From positions 62,001 to 126,000 of the forward strand of contig CAZKGR010000002.1 of NCBI GenBank assembly GCA_964552465.1: 64,000 nt of DNA, given 5' to 3'. The notes beneath the pieces are model-generated. The model worked only from the letters and a program-made list of their open reading frames with translations. It searched no databases and had not been told where the DNA came from. The position numbers and the translations under genes are program-made. This DNA is from BMS3BBIN04 sp964552465 (GTDB taxonomy: Bacteria; Electryoneota; Electryoneia; Electryoneales; Electryoneaceae). Positions 44,318 to 53,179 of the stretch are shown here, piece by piece; position 1 is the stretch's first letter, and each line of letters opens with the position of its first letter.

Positions 44318-44872
44318 ATGCATTTCGAAGCACGATTTTCAGCAGTCGGAGGGCAGGGCATCATCCTCGCCGGTACGATTATCGCAGATGCAGCGTTTCT
44401 TGAAGGCATGCAAGCGGCTGGTAGTCCAACGTATACGGCGCAGGTTCGTGGAGGCCCGACAAAAGTTGATGTCATCGTTGATGACGGGGATATCCTGTTC
44501 CCGCGGACATCGGAAATCGATTTTTTCCTCTCGCTGGCGACGAATTCGTACAAGTTGTTCGGAACCGATATCAAACCAGGCGCGCCGGTAGTTATTGACC
44601 CAAATTTGGTTGAGATTCCACCCGAACACGAAGAGATGTACAATATCTACCGTATTCCGATCATCGATCTGACAGCCAAGAACCTCGGACGTATGGTCTA
44701 TACGTCCGCAGTCGCGCTTGGAACGATGGTCGCGCTGACCGATGTGGTCAGTGAAGAGTCCATCCGTACCGCGCTTAAACGCCGCGCGCCGAAAGGCACT
44801 GAGATGTACAACATGAAGGCGCTGGACGTCGGGATAAAAGCAGCCAGTGAACTGCGTGACGCGGTGGCTTGA
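44318..44872 (+). CDS. korC: 2-oxoglutarate:ferredoxin oxidoreductase, gamma subunit
   Basis: A 184-residue protein with the A-V-G-G-Q-G-I-I-L-A-G motif at the N-terminus and an interior V-R-G-G-P-T-K-V-D, both typical of 2-oxoacid:acceptor oxidoreductase gamma subunits that bind CoA. It follows korB by 12 bases with AGGGGG in front. The order here is korD-A-B-C. Confidence 0.93.
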   Translation: MHFEARFSAVGGQGIILAGTIIADAAFLEGMQAAGSPTYTAQVRGGPTKVDVIVDDGDILFPRTSEIDFFLSLATNSYKLFGTDIKPGAPVVIDPNLVEIPPEHEEMYNIYRIPIIDLTAKNLGRMVYTSAVALGTMVALTDVVSEESIRTALKRRAPKGTEMYNMKALDVGIKAASELRDAVA

Positions 44873-44893
44873 GAGCTGACTTTGTCTTTATAT

Positions 44894-44922
44894 AAGGGGA
44901 TGCCTTCTTCAGGCATCCCCTT
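44894..44922 (+). terminator. Rho-independent terminator after korC
   Basis: Arms AAGGGGATGCC (44894-44904) and GGCATCCCCTT (44912-44922), perfect 11 bp, followed by TTGTG. Confidence 0.9.
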
Positions 44923-45026
44923 TTGTGTGGAGTTATGATGAGACTAGCACTGTCTAAAATGCCAGCACGTGAAACGCTAAAATCAAACTTCCGCATTACC
45001 TTTTCATATCCAACATCAGGAGTAAG

Positions 45027-45563
45027 ATGATTGACCTCTATCTCGCCTTCGTCAAAGAACAACCCATCCTCTCCAGCGCGGTGCAAGTCGCGATCCTGGG
45101 AACTGCGGGCGAACTGCTCGCTATTCGTCTTCGACTTGGACGCTGGCACCTGTTCGGCCCAGGTCCATGGCGACTGATTGCCAAAATCGTCATCTGGGCT
45201 TTCCTCGGAATAACTTTCAAATATGCGTTCGCCGGATTCTTCGGCTTTGTTGAAGCACTGATCCACAAAGGTCTGTGGTTTGAACAAGCCAACGACGGAT
45301 TCATCCGCGCCATATCGGTTTCTCTGTTTACGAACCTTCTGTTCGGACCGGTGATGATGTTGTTTCATCGTTGGATGGACAATGCGATTGAACGAAAACC
45401 CATGCATTGGAAGAGTCTGGAAAAAGCGTGGATGACATTGCTATGGTTTTGGATTCCAGCTCACAGCTTGACCTTCAGCCTACCCAGCCATTTACAGGTT
45501 GGAATGGCAGCCGTTTTCGCTTTGGCCTTAGGAGTTATTCTCGGAGCATTTAATAGAAATTAG
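45027..45563 (+). CDS. Four-helix membrane protein, unknown function
   Basis: A 178-residue protein with AGGAG in front of the ATG. It has hydrophobic segments at about 15-30, 48-68, 90-112 and 138-172, and short charged loops. The order of helices, the W-F-W-I-P-A-H-S segment and the length bring Mpv17/PMP22-type proteins to mind, but I would not assign that. It stands alone after the kor operon terminator. Confidence 0.5.
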   Translation: MIDLYLAFVKEQPILSSAVQVAILGTAGELLAIRLRLGRWHLFGPGPWRLIAKIVIWAFLGITFKYAFAGFFGFVEALIHKGLWFEQANDGFIRAISVSLFTNLLFGPVMMLFHRWMDNAIERKPMHWKSLEKAWMTLLWFWIPAHSLTFSLPSHLQVGMAAVFALALGVILGAFNRN

Positions 45564-45690
45564 TCTGTTCAATTGTCAGGCCGAGGACATATAATTCCGA
45601 AAGTTTTATACAATATTCGCCAGTATGTGTATTTTGGATTTCAATTTTGTATCTTATTTATGTGCTTCTATAAAATTCGCCGGGGGAGAA

Positions 45691-46086
45691 ATGAAGATCC
45701 TGGTGGTTGACGATGTCGCGGCAATGCGAATGACCATTGCAAAAATCCTGGAAATAGGTGGTCAGCATGATGTCATCGATGCCGCCAGTGGTACAGAAGC
45801 AATGGGTATGCTTGATGATATTGACCTGATCCTTGCCGATTTACTCATGCCCGGCATGCACGGATTGTCATTCATCCGCGCAGTAAGTGAATCCTCGAAA
45901 CACTCCCATATTCCAATCATTGTGATCACGGCAGTGAACGACTCGGAAGAACTGGAGCGAGCTGCCGCGCTTGGCGTTGTTGATTGCATTCTAAAACCAT
46001 TCAGTGCTCAGTTTTTGCTGGGAAAAATCAGAGTTCAGGAAGAAGCACTAAGGAGACGACGCCGGGAAAAAACGATGATTCGCTGA
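45691..46086 (+). CDS. Receiver-domain response regulator (CheY-like)
   Basis: The ATG at 45691 is preceded by GGGGGAG and starts a 131-residue single-domain protein. It has the V-V-D-D-V-A phospho-acceptor pocket start, the D-L-I-L-A-D-L-L-M-P aspartate site (the D in ADLLMP), the V-I-T-A-V switch and the C-I-L-K-P-F lysine. There is no output domain, so it must act through a partner. No histidine kinase is in the window. The 120 bases upstream are very AT-rich (repeated TATAAT- and TATAAA-like strings). Confidence 0.85.
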   Translation: MKILVVDDVAAMRMTIAKILEIGGQHDVIDAASGTEAMGMLDDIDLILADLLMPGMHGLSFIRAVSESSKHSHIPIIVITAVNDSEELERAAALGVVDCILKPFSAQFLLGKIRVQEEALRRRRREKTMIR

Positions 46087-46138
46087 AAGGACTTAAAGTC
46101 AATTAGCAGGAGTTACAACCACCTGTTTCCAATTAAAT

Positions 46139-46936
46139 TCATGACCTTCGAACCAGGGTTTCGCTCAACATCATATCAGGTGTAAATACCCGCCTTCGTA
46201 CAAGTAGCAACGAAACCACTGTTGCGAATGATGTACTCGCTGCCAACATGTACATCACTACAATCTGGTACATCACTGCATCCTTAGGGTCTGCGCCAGC
46301 CAGCAACTGACCTGTCATTATTCCCGGCAAGCTTACTATTCCGACAATCGCCATCGCATTGATGATCGGGATCATTCCGGTGCGGATTGCATCGCGCAAT
46401 AGTGGCTGAACGGCTTCCTTCGCGGTTGCACCCAGATTCAGCCGGGTCTCGATCAGCGAACGTTGATCGACACATCCGGTAAGGAATCGATCCAGCGCCA
46501 GCGAAATGCCGTTCAACGAATTCCCCAGTATCATTCCGAGGATCGGAATAAACACTGAAGGAGTCCAGATCGGGCGGGCACCAATTACCGAACCGGTTAC
46601 AATCAGGCTTACTGCAAATGAGGACAGCGTCATCGCAATGAACACATCAAACGCAGTTCCACCCAATTTGACAGATTGTCTGTTCAACGCTTCCCGCCCG
46701 GCAAGCAGAATCATTACTAGGCCAAGCAATACGACCAGAACCAGATTTTTCAGCCCGAAGACTGCGGTTAACGCTATTCCTGCCAATCCGAGCTGAACCG
46801 CTGTTCTAAGCGCGGAAATTGTCAGTCGCTTGGCTAGACCGAGATTGTACATCAGGCTGATGATGCCAGCTACAACGACGAATCCGGCTGCTAACGATAC
46901 GTGCAACACGTCGAGTTCATACGGGGTACCATTCAT
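46139..46936 (-). CDS. fetB: ABC transporter permease, FetB/UPF0014 family
   Basis: A 265-residue membrane protein with six to seven hydrophobic segments. The family markers L-T-I-S-A-L-R-T-A-V-Q-L-G near the start, the M-I-L-G-N-S-L-N-G motif and P-L-L-R-D-A-I-R-T-G-M-I-P-I-I-N are characteristic of FetB, part of an iron-exporting ABC transporter. The ATG overlaps the fetA stop by four bases, showing tight coupling. It probably exports iron or a related metal. Confidence 0.88.
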   Translation of the reverse strand: MNGTPYELDVLHVSLAAGFVVVAGIISLMYNLGLAKRLTISALRTAVQLGLAGIALTAVFGLKNLVLVVLLGLVMILLAGREALNRQSVKLGGTAFDVFIAMTLSSFAVSLIVTGSVIGARPIWTPSVFIPILGMILGNSLNGISLALDRFLTGCVDQRSLIETRLNLGATAKEAVQPLLRDAIRTGMIPIINAMAIVGIVSLPGIMTGQLLAGADPKDAVMYQIVVMYMLAASTSFATVVSLLLVRRRVFTPDMMLSETLVRRS

Positions 46937-47625
46937 ACTGAGACCTCCCGGTTGAAGCCGAGTGGTGTCAATTGATAAGTCTCAACGTTCAAACGCCTCA
47001 ATAGTTCACGATTGTGAGTTACCCAGATAGCCGCATGGTTATCCTCTTCAACCCACTTTTCTATCCGCCGTATAAATAATTCCTCATGATCCGGATCCAG
47101 ATTAGCCGTGGATTCGTCCAACAACAAAATGTCAGGTTTCAGCAGCAGGGAGCGGATTACAGCAGCACGCTGAGTTTCACCTCCAGACAGTTTTTGAGCT
47201 TCAGTACCCAGTAGTGAAGAGTTTAGACCGAGTTCGCCAAGCGAGGAGATCAGTTGATCCTCTGAAGGCGGAGTAAAACCATTCGACTTCCATGCATACG
47301 GTTCGAGCAAGTTCTCAGCAAGTGTTCCTGGACCGAATACAGGTAGCTGACGCACGTAGGCGATACGGCGTCTGAGCTCAGGTGGATGATATTCCTGAAC
47401 GGATGATCCATCGAGGAGGATTATCCCCCCAGCATACGGATGCATCCGGATAATAGAACGGAGGAAAGTTGACTTACCAGATCCGGACGGTCCGTTAATC
47501 GCCACTAGCGAATTTGCTGGCAGCTGAAGCTGCAACCCTTCAGCCAACACACGGTTACCTGATCTGTGGGGTATGGTCAGAGATAGGTCGCGTAGTTCCA
47601 GACGAATTGCATGATTATCTACCAT
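46933..47625 (-). CDS. fetA: ABC transporter ATP-binding protein, FetA-like
   Basis: Start ATG at 47625 (GGAG seven bases upstream), 230 residues. Walker A is G-P-S-G-S-G-K-S-T, the signature is L-S-G-G-E-T-Q-R-A, and Walker B is D-I-L-L-L-D-E-S-T. It drives the FetB permease, which it overlaps. A T-rich hairpin 22 bases upstream of the start ends the preceding NYN-domain gene, so fetAB appears to have its own promoter. Confidence 0.88.
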   Translation of the reverse strand: MVDNHAIRLELRDLSLTIPHRSGNRVLAEGLQLQLPANSLVAINGPSGSGKSTFLRSIIRMHPYAGGIILLDGSSVQEYHPPELRRRIAYVRQLPVFGPGTLAENLLEPYAWKSNGFTPPSEDQLISSLGELGLNSSLLGTEAQKLSGGETQRAAVIRSLLLKPDILLLDESTANLDPDHEELFIRRIEKWVEEDNHAAIWVTHNRELLRRLNVETYQLTPLGFNREVSV

Positions 47626-47646
47626 TTGGGTGCTCCAATAAGAAAA

Positions 47647-47670
47647 TGCCGCGACCAATCAGTCGCGGCA
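47647..47670 (-). terminator. Terminator of the NYN-domain gene
   Basis: Minus-strand arms TGCCGCGAC and GTCGCGGCA (47647-47670 on the plus strand) followed on the minus strand by TTTTCTT. It lies between the NYN gene and fetA. Confidence 0.75.
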
Positions 47671-47711
47671 GAAAATCGTGCATCAGGTTCTGGTATGCAA
47701 GAGAGAATAAA

Positions 47712-48872
47712 TTATTGTGTCTGATAATAATTCTGTGTTGCGGACCGTCCTCGCACAAGACGCATTCGTAATTCCGGGCGGGCGATAGAATCCTGAAACA
47801 GTAATTCACCCAACCGTTGGGGATCATCAACCTCATTTCGCCCTTGTCCAACCAGTGTTTTCTGAGTAGCGTGCAACAACAGGTCAAACAGGAGATCGCC
47901 ATCACTCCCGCCAATTACTATCCATCCCTTGCTACCTAATCCACCAGTTTTTTCCAGTACGCTTGAGGTAACCTGTGCTTCAAACGAACTCACTTTACCT
48001 GGGAAGCGTCGCAACATTGCCTGCCTCATCTGCGGAGCATATTGAGGTTTGACTTCGTGCCAGGCTTCAGCCGCCAACGGGAGGAGTAGCTTCAAGCGTT
48101 CTGATGTCAGCAGTTCCGCAGGATCCAAGCCAATCAGTTCGCGCAATTCCATCAAACCGTTGCCATTAGCTGGCGAGACAGGGCGATGGCTGCCGTTCAT
48201 CGTACGAGCTTGTCCAGAATTAGCTGGTTCCCTGGTCCGGGATGGCGTGCTAGTGCGATATGGTTTCGGAGTGTCGTGTACAACTTTTTGAGCTGTCTGA
48301 TGACGAGTAGGCTGTGAATATTCGGTTCTGGTCACCGCTTTTGGTTCGGATGATTCTTTGGCGGCCAAAATGTCTTCATACAGAATGAACTCATCGCAGA
48401 CAGATGTCAGCTGACGGCTGACACTACCACCCACACCGATCCCGATAACTGTTTTACCGCGAGATCTCAACAGTTGAACCAAAGGGGTGAAGTCGCTGTC
48501 ACCGGTCGCCAGGAAGTAGGTTTGTAGCTCGGGGTGAAGGTGCAGCAAGTCTGTCGCTTCAACTGCCATTTGAATGTCAGTTGCGTTCTTGCCCTGATAG
48601 CGAAAGCTGGGAGCTTGAACTGTCTTTATTCCGAGACGAGTCAACGTGTTGGCATGCTGAGCAAAATGCCGCCAATCGGCGTACGCATAGATCGCATCGA
48701 CACGACCATCCTGACTACGTTCCTTTGCAACATCAAGAATAGGGGAAAGATCCAAAGATTCAGCAGAACGATTTTCTTTCAAACTGATCGCCAGATTTTC
48801 ATAGTCAATCAACAGACAAGAGGTGCCAGATTTTGCTTTCGACTTAGAACGTTTCAGACTAAAAATACTCAT
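47712..48872 (-). CDS. NYN-domain (LabA/PIN-like) protein
   Basis: A 386-residue protein. The N-terminal 150 residues form a NYN domain: the D-Y-E-N-L-A start with the catalytic aspartate, the T-D-I-Q-M-A-V-E-A-T-D-L-L motif and A-T-G-D-S-D-F-T-P-L. These residues bind Mg2+ and suggest RNA cleavage. The middle (about 175-240) is a low-complexity linker, and the C-terminal 140 residues have no recognised domain, possibly an OST-HTH/LOTUS-like fold. Substrate is unknown. It is upstream of fetAB on the same strand, separated by a terminator. Confidence 0.75.
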   Translation of the reverse strand: MSIFSLKRSKSKAKSGTSCLLIDYENLAISLKENRSAESLDLSPILDVAKERSQDGRVDAIYAYADWRHFAQHANTLTRLGIKTVQAPSFRYQGKNATDIQMAVEATDLLHLHPELQTYFLATGDSDFTPLVQLLRSRGKTVIGIGVGGSVSRQLTSVCDEFILYEDILAAKESSEPKAVTRTEYSQPTRHQTAQKVVHDTPKPYRTSTPSRTREPANSGQARTMNGSHRPVSPANGNGLMELRELIGLDPAELLTSERLKLLLPLAAEAWHEVKPQYAPQMRQAMLRRFPGKVSSFEAQVTSSVLEKTGGLGSKGWIVIGGSDGDLLFDLLLHATQKTLVGQGRNEVDDPQRLGELLFQDSIARPELRMRLVRGRSATQNYYQTQ

Positions 48873-49046
48873 GTAGTGATCCGTTTTCTCTTCAAAAAGA
48901 ATACATCTATGAACATGGTCCTAATACAATCCAGGTGGAATCTCAATGGTCAGAACGGCATATATGGGGCCGCAACAGAGTGTGCCAAAACAGGCCAGTG
49001 GTTTCCAGTTAGAGTGCGAAAGTTTCCAAACGTTGCTTTCGAATCT

Positions 49047-50075
49047 TTACTCTGAGAGACGGGTTCCGTATTGATCCTCGAAATACGATTGATACTTCCC
49101 GCTGCGAACACGTTGCACCCATTCATCCTGCGCTATGTACCAGTCAATCGTTTCGGGTAACGCTTGCTCAAAAATCCGTGAAGGCGACCAGCCAAGTTTT
49201 TCTTTTAACTTTGTTGCATTAATAGCATACCGTCGGTCATGACCTGGACGATCTTTAACCTTGCGTATTAAACTTTTAGGTTTACTTAAATATTCAAGTA
49301 TCAGTCGTATGACTTCTATGTTTTGCCACTCATTATCACCACCAATATTGTAAACTTCACCAGATTTACCTTTTTCAAGAACGGTTAACAGGGCTGAACA
49401 ATGATCATCAACGTACAGCCAATCTCTTATTTGACTTCCATCGCCATAAACAGGTAACGGTTTGTCTTCTCTAGCATTTGCTATCATAAGGGGAATTAAT
49501 TTTTCTGGGAATTGGTATGGTCCATAGTTATTAGAACAACGGGTAATTACAGTATCCAATCCAAATGTTTTACATGCCGCACGAACTAGAAGATCTGAAG
49601 CTGCTTTAGAAGCCGAATATGGACTATTTGGTTTAACATTAGTTCGCTCTGAGAAACGTCTTTCTTTTGTTCTAGGGAGTGCTCCATAAACCTCATCCGT
49701 CGATACATGGACAAACCGACAGTCCTTCGCGAGCTTGCGAGTTACATCGAGCAACACCTGCGTACCGAGAACATTTGTCCGGATAAACGCGCTCGGATCG
49801 AGAATCGAACGGTCAACGTGCGATTCCGCCGCCAAATGCAGAACAGCATCCGGTTGATGCTCCTCGAACACCTTTTCCATTGCAGAGACATCCGCGATGT
49901 CTGCCTTCACGAAGCAGTAATTCGGATGATTCTCTAAACCGGCGAGGTTCTCCAGGTTGCCCGCATAGGTGAGCACATCAACATTGATCAGCGTCCATTC
50001 AGGACGCTCGCGCAGCAGAAAATGTACGAGATTCGAACCAATAAACCCGGCGCCGCCGGTGATGAGTACGCGCAT
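49047..50075 (-). CDS. rfbB: dTDP-glucose 4,6-dehydratase
   Basis: A 342-residue SDR protein with the G-G-A-G-F-I-G-S-N NAD motif at the N-terminus, the H-L-A-A-E-S-H-V-D-R-S motif, S-T-D-E-V-Y-G and the catalytic Y-S-A-S-K-A. The I-T-R-C-S-N-N-Y-G-P-Y-Q-F-P-E-K motif is the RfbB signature. It makes dTDP-4-keto-6-deoxyglucose, used for rhamnose and other surface sugars. The rfbA, C and D genes are not adjacent. Confidence 0.93.
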   Translation of the reverse strand: MRVLITGGAGFIGSNLVHFLLRERPEWTLINVDVLTYAGNLENLAGLENHPNYCFVKADIADVSAMEKVFEEHQPDAVLHLAAESHVDRSILDPSAFIRTNVLGTQVLLDVTRKLAKDCRFVHVSTDEVYGALPRTKERRFSERTNVKPNSPYSASKAASDLLVRAACKTFGLDTVITRCSNNYGPYQFPEKLIPLMIANAREDKPLPVYGDGSQIRDWLYVDDHCSALLTVLEKGKSGEVYNIGGDNEWQNIEVIRLILEYLSKPKSLIRKVKDRPGHDRRYAINATKLKEKLGWSPSRIFEQALPETIDWYIAQDEWVQRVRSGKYQSYFEDQYGTRLSE

Positions 50076-50273
50076 TGAAACGATCCAAGTTGTGAATACT
50101 TCAGGATTCTAAAAGCGAATATAAGGCGCTTTACATGGCAATACGGTGACCGGCTCAGTCCATTCAATTTCGAGACTGAAGTCATATAGAATATTACATG
50201 TACAGCGCTCCTCTTTCACCCGCAAGCCATAAACCGTACCTTACCAAACCATATTCACCAGCGGAGGCCAAAG

Positions 50274-51005
50274 GTGCCCGCTCCATCCGTGTCCCTGTTT
50301 ATACCCTGTTTCGTTGACCAACTGTTCCCGGAAACCGGACTAGCTACTGTCGAGTTGCTGAAACGTGCTGGCTGCGATGTCCAGTACAATCCCGAACAAA
50401 CTTGTTGCGGGCAGCCGGCCTTCAACAGCGGCTTCCAACATGACACCAAGCATCTCGCCGAACGCTTTATTCGACTGTTCAACGAGGCCGAATATGTGGT
50501 CGCCCCGTCCGGGTCGTGCCTATCGATGGTTAAGGAACATTATGGCGAGTTGGAACTTGATGGATCGGTCCGTGACGACTGGTCAACACTACGCGAACGC
50601 ACGTTCGAGCTGAGCCAATTCCTCGTTGACGAACTCAAGATCACCGACATCGGCGGTAAGTGGGACGGACGAGTCGCGTGGCACACCTCATGTCACGGTT
50701 ACCGTGAACTCGGCATCGATCAGCAACCACGTACATTATTGCGAAACGTGCGGGGCATTGACCTGGTCGAACTGGAAGACCGTAAGCAATGCTGCGGCTT
50801 CGGGGGAACATTCGCGGCAAAGTTCAGTTCATTGTCGGCAGCCATTGGCGATGACAAGCTGCTGGCGATAGAACAGAGTGGTGCGCAGACCGTCACCGCC
50901 ACCGACGATTCATGCCTGATGCACATCGGCGGGATGATCAAAAAACGCAACATCCCGGTTGAAGTCATGCACTACGCGAGAATCCTTGCCGGGGAGGCGA
51001 ACTGA
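50274..51005 (+). CDS. lutA: L-lactate oxidation Fe-S protein LutA-like
   Basis: A 243-residue protein with a GTG start behind GGAGG. It has two CCG-domain repeats: the first has T-C-C-G-Q-P-A, the second has Q-C-C-G-F-G-G, both typical of LutA/YkgE. It is the first gene of the lutABC set. It overlaps lutB by the TGATG junction at 51005. The group oxidises L-lactate to pyruvate. Confidence 0.9.
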   Translation: MPAPSVSLFIPCFVDQLFPETGLATVELLKRAGCDVQYNPEQTCCGQPAFNSGFQHDTKHLAERFIRLFNEAEYVVAPSGSCLSMVKEHYGELELDGSVRDDWSTLRERTFELSQFLVDELKITDIGGKWDGRVAWHTSCHGYRELGIDQQPRTLLRNVRGIDLVELEDRKQCCGFGGTFAAKFSSLSAAIGDDKLLAIEQSGAQTVTATDDSCLMHIGGMIKKRNIPVEVMHYARILAGEAN

Positions 51006-52387
51006 TGGCCCACGGAACGCCCCCAGCGAACATCAAGACTGAGATCAAGGATCAGCTCGCCACGCGACGCGATCCGCCACCGTTCAAGACGAACACGCGC
51101 AAGGCTGTCCGTGTCCGCGACTTGCGGTACAACGAGTGGCCGGACTTTGAGGAACGGCGCCGTCATGTCGTCGCCCGCCGTCAGGACGCGCTCGATAACC
51201 TCGCCGAGATCCACGAGCAGCTCGCCGAACGTTGGAAAGAGAACGGCATCATCGTCCACCACGCGGCCAACTCCGCTATCGCCAATGACATCATCCTCGG
51301 AATTGTGCGCGAGAAGGGTGCGGACGCTGTCCTCAAGTCCAAGTCGATGCTGACCGAGGAGATCGGGATTAACGATTACCTCGAGCAGCACGGTGTCGAT
51401 CCTGTCGAAACCGACCTCGGCGAATACATCGTGCAGCTTCGCCACGAAGTCCCGAGTCACATCACCATGCCCGGCATGCACCTCGACCGCAACGATGTCG
51501 GCCAACTGTTCCATGAAAAGCTGGGTATTGAATACACCAACGATCCGCCGACACTGACGCAGGTCGCGAGACGTGTGCTGCGCGAGAAGTTCCTCGCCGC
51601 CAAGGTCGGGATGGTCGGAGTCAACTTCGCCGTCGCCCAAACCGGGCACATCGCGACTGTGACCAACGAGGGCAATGGTCGCCTCGTATCGTCACTGCCG
51701 AAGACGGTGATCGCGGTCATGGGTTACGAACGTGTCACCCAGTCCCTCGACGACCTCGCGATGTTGTGGCAGATGCTCGCCCGATCCGCCACCGGTCAGC
51801 GGGCGACTGTGTACCTGAACCTGATGCACGGCCCCGCACCCGGACCGACCGGCCCGGACGAGGTCCACATCGTCGTCGTCGATAACGGTCGCCGCACGCT
51901 AAATGACGACCCCGAGCTGCGCGAAGTGCTGCGCTGCATCCGTTGCGGCGCGTGCCTGAACGCGTGCCCGATCTACCAGCAGGTGGGCGGGCATCCGTAC
52001 GGCGGCACCTATCCCGGTCCAATCGGGATCGTGCTCACCCCGGCGTTGAAGGGCATAAATAACGCGCCGCACCACCCGTTCACCAGCACACTGTGTGGGG
52101 CATGCGAAGAGATCTGCCCGGTGTCGATCCCGTTGCCGAAGCTGATGCTCAAACTGCGCAAGCAGCGAGTAGAGTCACGGCCCGGTGTCGATCTTGAAAA
52201 GCCGGTGTGGCGCGTGTTCCGCGAGGTGATGGGATCACGGCGAGCGTACGAGTTCGCCGCCAATGCTGCCCGCTTCGCGCAATCGGCGTGGCCCGGCAAG
52301 CAGATGCCGATTCCCGGCTGGACGGACCACCGTGACGCGCCCGAGTTCGCCAAAAAGCCGTTTCGGGAATTGTACGAGGATGACTGA
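51005..52387 (+). CDS. lutB: L-lactate oxidation Fe-S protein LutB-like
   Basis: A 460-residue protein with LutB/YkgF motifs: an R-x-D-A-L-D-N-L region, G-Y-E-R-V-T and two [4Fe-4S] motifs, C-I-R-C-G-A-C-L-N-A-C-P and C-G-A-C-E-E-I-C-P-V, near residues 315 and 365. It probably passes electrons from lactate to the respiratory chain. It overlaps lutA by one base, and a 90-bp repeat lies between it and lutC. Confidence 0.92.
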   Translation: MAHGTPPANIKTEIKDQLATRRDPPPFKTNTRKAVRVRDLRYNEWPDFEERRRHVVARRQDALDNLAEIHEQLAERWKENGIIVHHAANSAIANDIILGIVREKGADAVLKSKSMLTEEIGINDYLEQHGVDPVETDLGEYIVQLRHEVPSHITMPGMHLDRNDVGQLFHEKLGIEYTNDPPTLTQVARRVLREKFLAAKVGMVGVNFAVAQTGHIATVTNEGNGRLVSSLPKTVIAVMGYERVTQSLDDLAMLWQMLARSATGQRATVYLNLMHGPAPGPTGPDEVHIVVVDNGRRTLNDDPELREVLRCIRCGACLNACPIYQQVGGHPYGGTYPGPIGIVLTPALKGINNAPHHPFTSTLCGACEEICPVSIPLPKLMLKLRKQRVESRPGVDLEKPVWRVFREVMGSRRAYEFAANAARFAQSAWPGKQMPIPGWTDHRDAPEFAKKPFRELYEDD

Positions 52388-52396
52388 TTGCAGTAC

Positions 52397-52486
52397 GTAG
52401 CCCGGCAACCCCGTTGCCGGGAACCCAATTGCCACGGACAACTGTCCGTGGCAGAAAATGACCCGGCTTCGGGGAAGCCGGGCTAC
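52397..52486. repeat. Composite palindromic element, copy C, inside the lut operon
   Basis: Third copy of the element (begins GTAGCCCGGCA, ends GCCGGGCTAC). It has the same central stretch GTCCGTGGCAGAAAATGACC as the others. It lies exactly between the lutB stop (52387) and the lutC start (52509), so it interrupts an operon without breaking a reading frame. Confidence 0.9.
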
Positions 52487-52508
52487 ACTCGAACTCACAG
52501 GTTTGATC

Positions 52509-53084
52509 ATGGCTGATGATAACCGGTTCCCCACACTCGATGCTGCACTGGCCGCTGTCGATGCCAAGCTACACATCATCCCGGACGACGACAACGCGAT
52601 CACCGCCATCATAGATATCATAAAGCAGCACGAGGGCACGAAGGCCGCTTACACCGCCGAGCCGTTGCTGACAGAATTGAAGCTAACGGACGCTTTATCC
52701 AACGCCGGATACGATCTTATCGCACCGCCCGATCCCAATATGAAGGCGGACGACGCCGAAACGTGGAAGCAATCGCTGGCGCAGGTGAACGTTGGCATCA
52801 GCTCTGCGTTGGGTATCGCCGAGGAAACAGGGACGATGCTGCTCGCACCCAGCCAGCCTGACCATCGTGCGGTCTCGTTGCTGCCGGTAAATCACGTCGC
52901 GATCCTGCGTGCGGATCAGGTTGTGCCGGACATCTCAGCGTTGATGAAACGGTGGCAGGAGGTGGGGGATATCGGCGGTAATGCAGTCTTCGTCACCGGT
53001 CCGAGCCGCACCGCCGACATCGAGAAAGAACTCGTCCTCGGCATCCACGGACCCCAGACGGTGGATGTGATACTGCTTGTCTAA
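52509..53084 (+). CDS. lutC: L-lactate oxidation protein LutC-like
   Basis: The true start is ATG 52509, giving 191 residues; the reading frame is open further upstream through the repeat element but that part is not protein. The LutC/YkgG motifs are present: A-E-T-G-T-M-L-L-A near residue 105 and V-F-V-T-G-P-S-R-T-A-D-I-E-K-E-L-V-L-G-I-H-G-P near the end. It completes the lutABC set. The spacing from lutB, 121 bases, is unusually long because of the inserted element. Confidence 0.88.
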   Translation: MADDNRFPTLDAALAAVDAKLHIIPDDDNAITAIIDIIKQHEGTKAAYTAEPLLTELKLTDALSNAGYDLIAPPDPNMKADDAETWKQSLAQVNVGISSALGIAEETGTMLLAPSQPDHRAVSLLPVNHVAILRADQVVPDISALMKRWQEVGDIGGNAVFVTGPSRTADIEKELVLGIHGPQTVDVILLV

Positions 53085-53092
53085 TTGGTGTT

Positions 53093-53175
53093 TGCCCCGA
53101 CTTGCTTGCAAGCCGGGCTTAGTGCAGGTCTAAAGTCTGTGAGAATCCGCGGTAGCGGAGCTTCCGCGGGCATCA
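53093..53175. repeat. Intergenic hairpins: CCCCGACTTGC type and 31-bp CCGCG unit
   Basis: The first (53093-53118) has GCCCCGACTTGC and GCAAGCCGGGC arms. The second, 53145-53175, is a 31-bp unit with arms CCGCGG and CCGCGG around an AGCGGAGCTT core, repeated with 28 of 31 identical bases at 61363-61393. Confidence 0.8.
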
Positions 53176-53179
53176 TGTA

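Noticed and set aside
41977..44872. Kor genes as pyruvate or branched-chain 2-oxoacid oxidoreductase
   Set aside because: The P-I-T-P-S-S-E motif and the four-subunit D-A-B-C layout fit 2-oxoglutarate oxidoreductase better; substrate remains an inference.
45590..45674. Promoter elements before the response regulator
   Set aside because: TATAAT and TATAAA strings exist but no -35 with proper spacing, or the site would lie too near the ribosome binding site; the region is simply AT-rich.
52458..52508. LutC start at 52458
   Set aside because: The extra N-terminus is encoded by the palindromic element; ATG 52509 matches LutC length and start.
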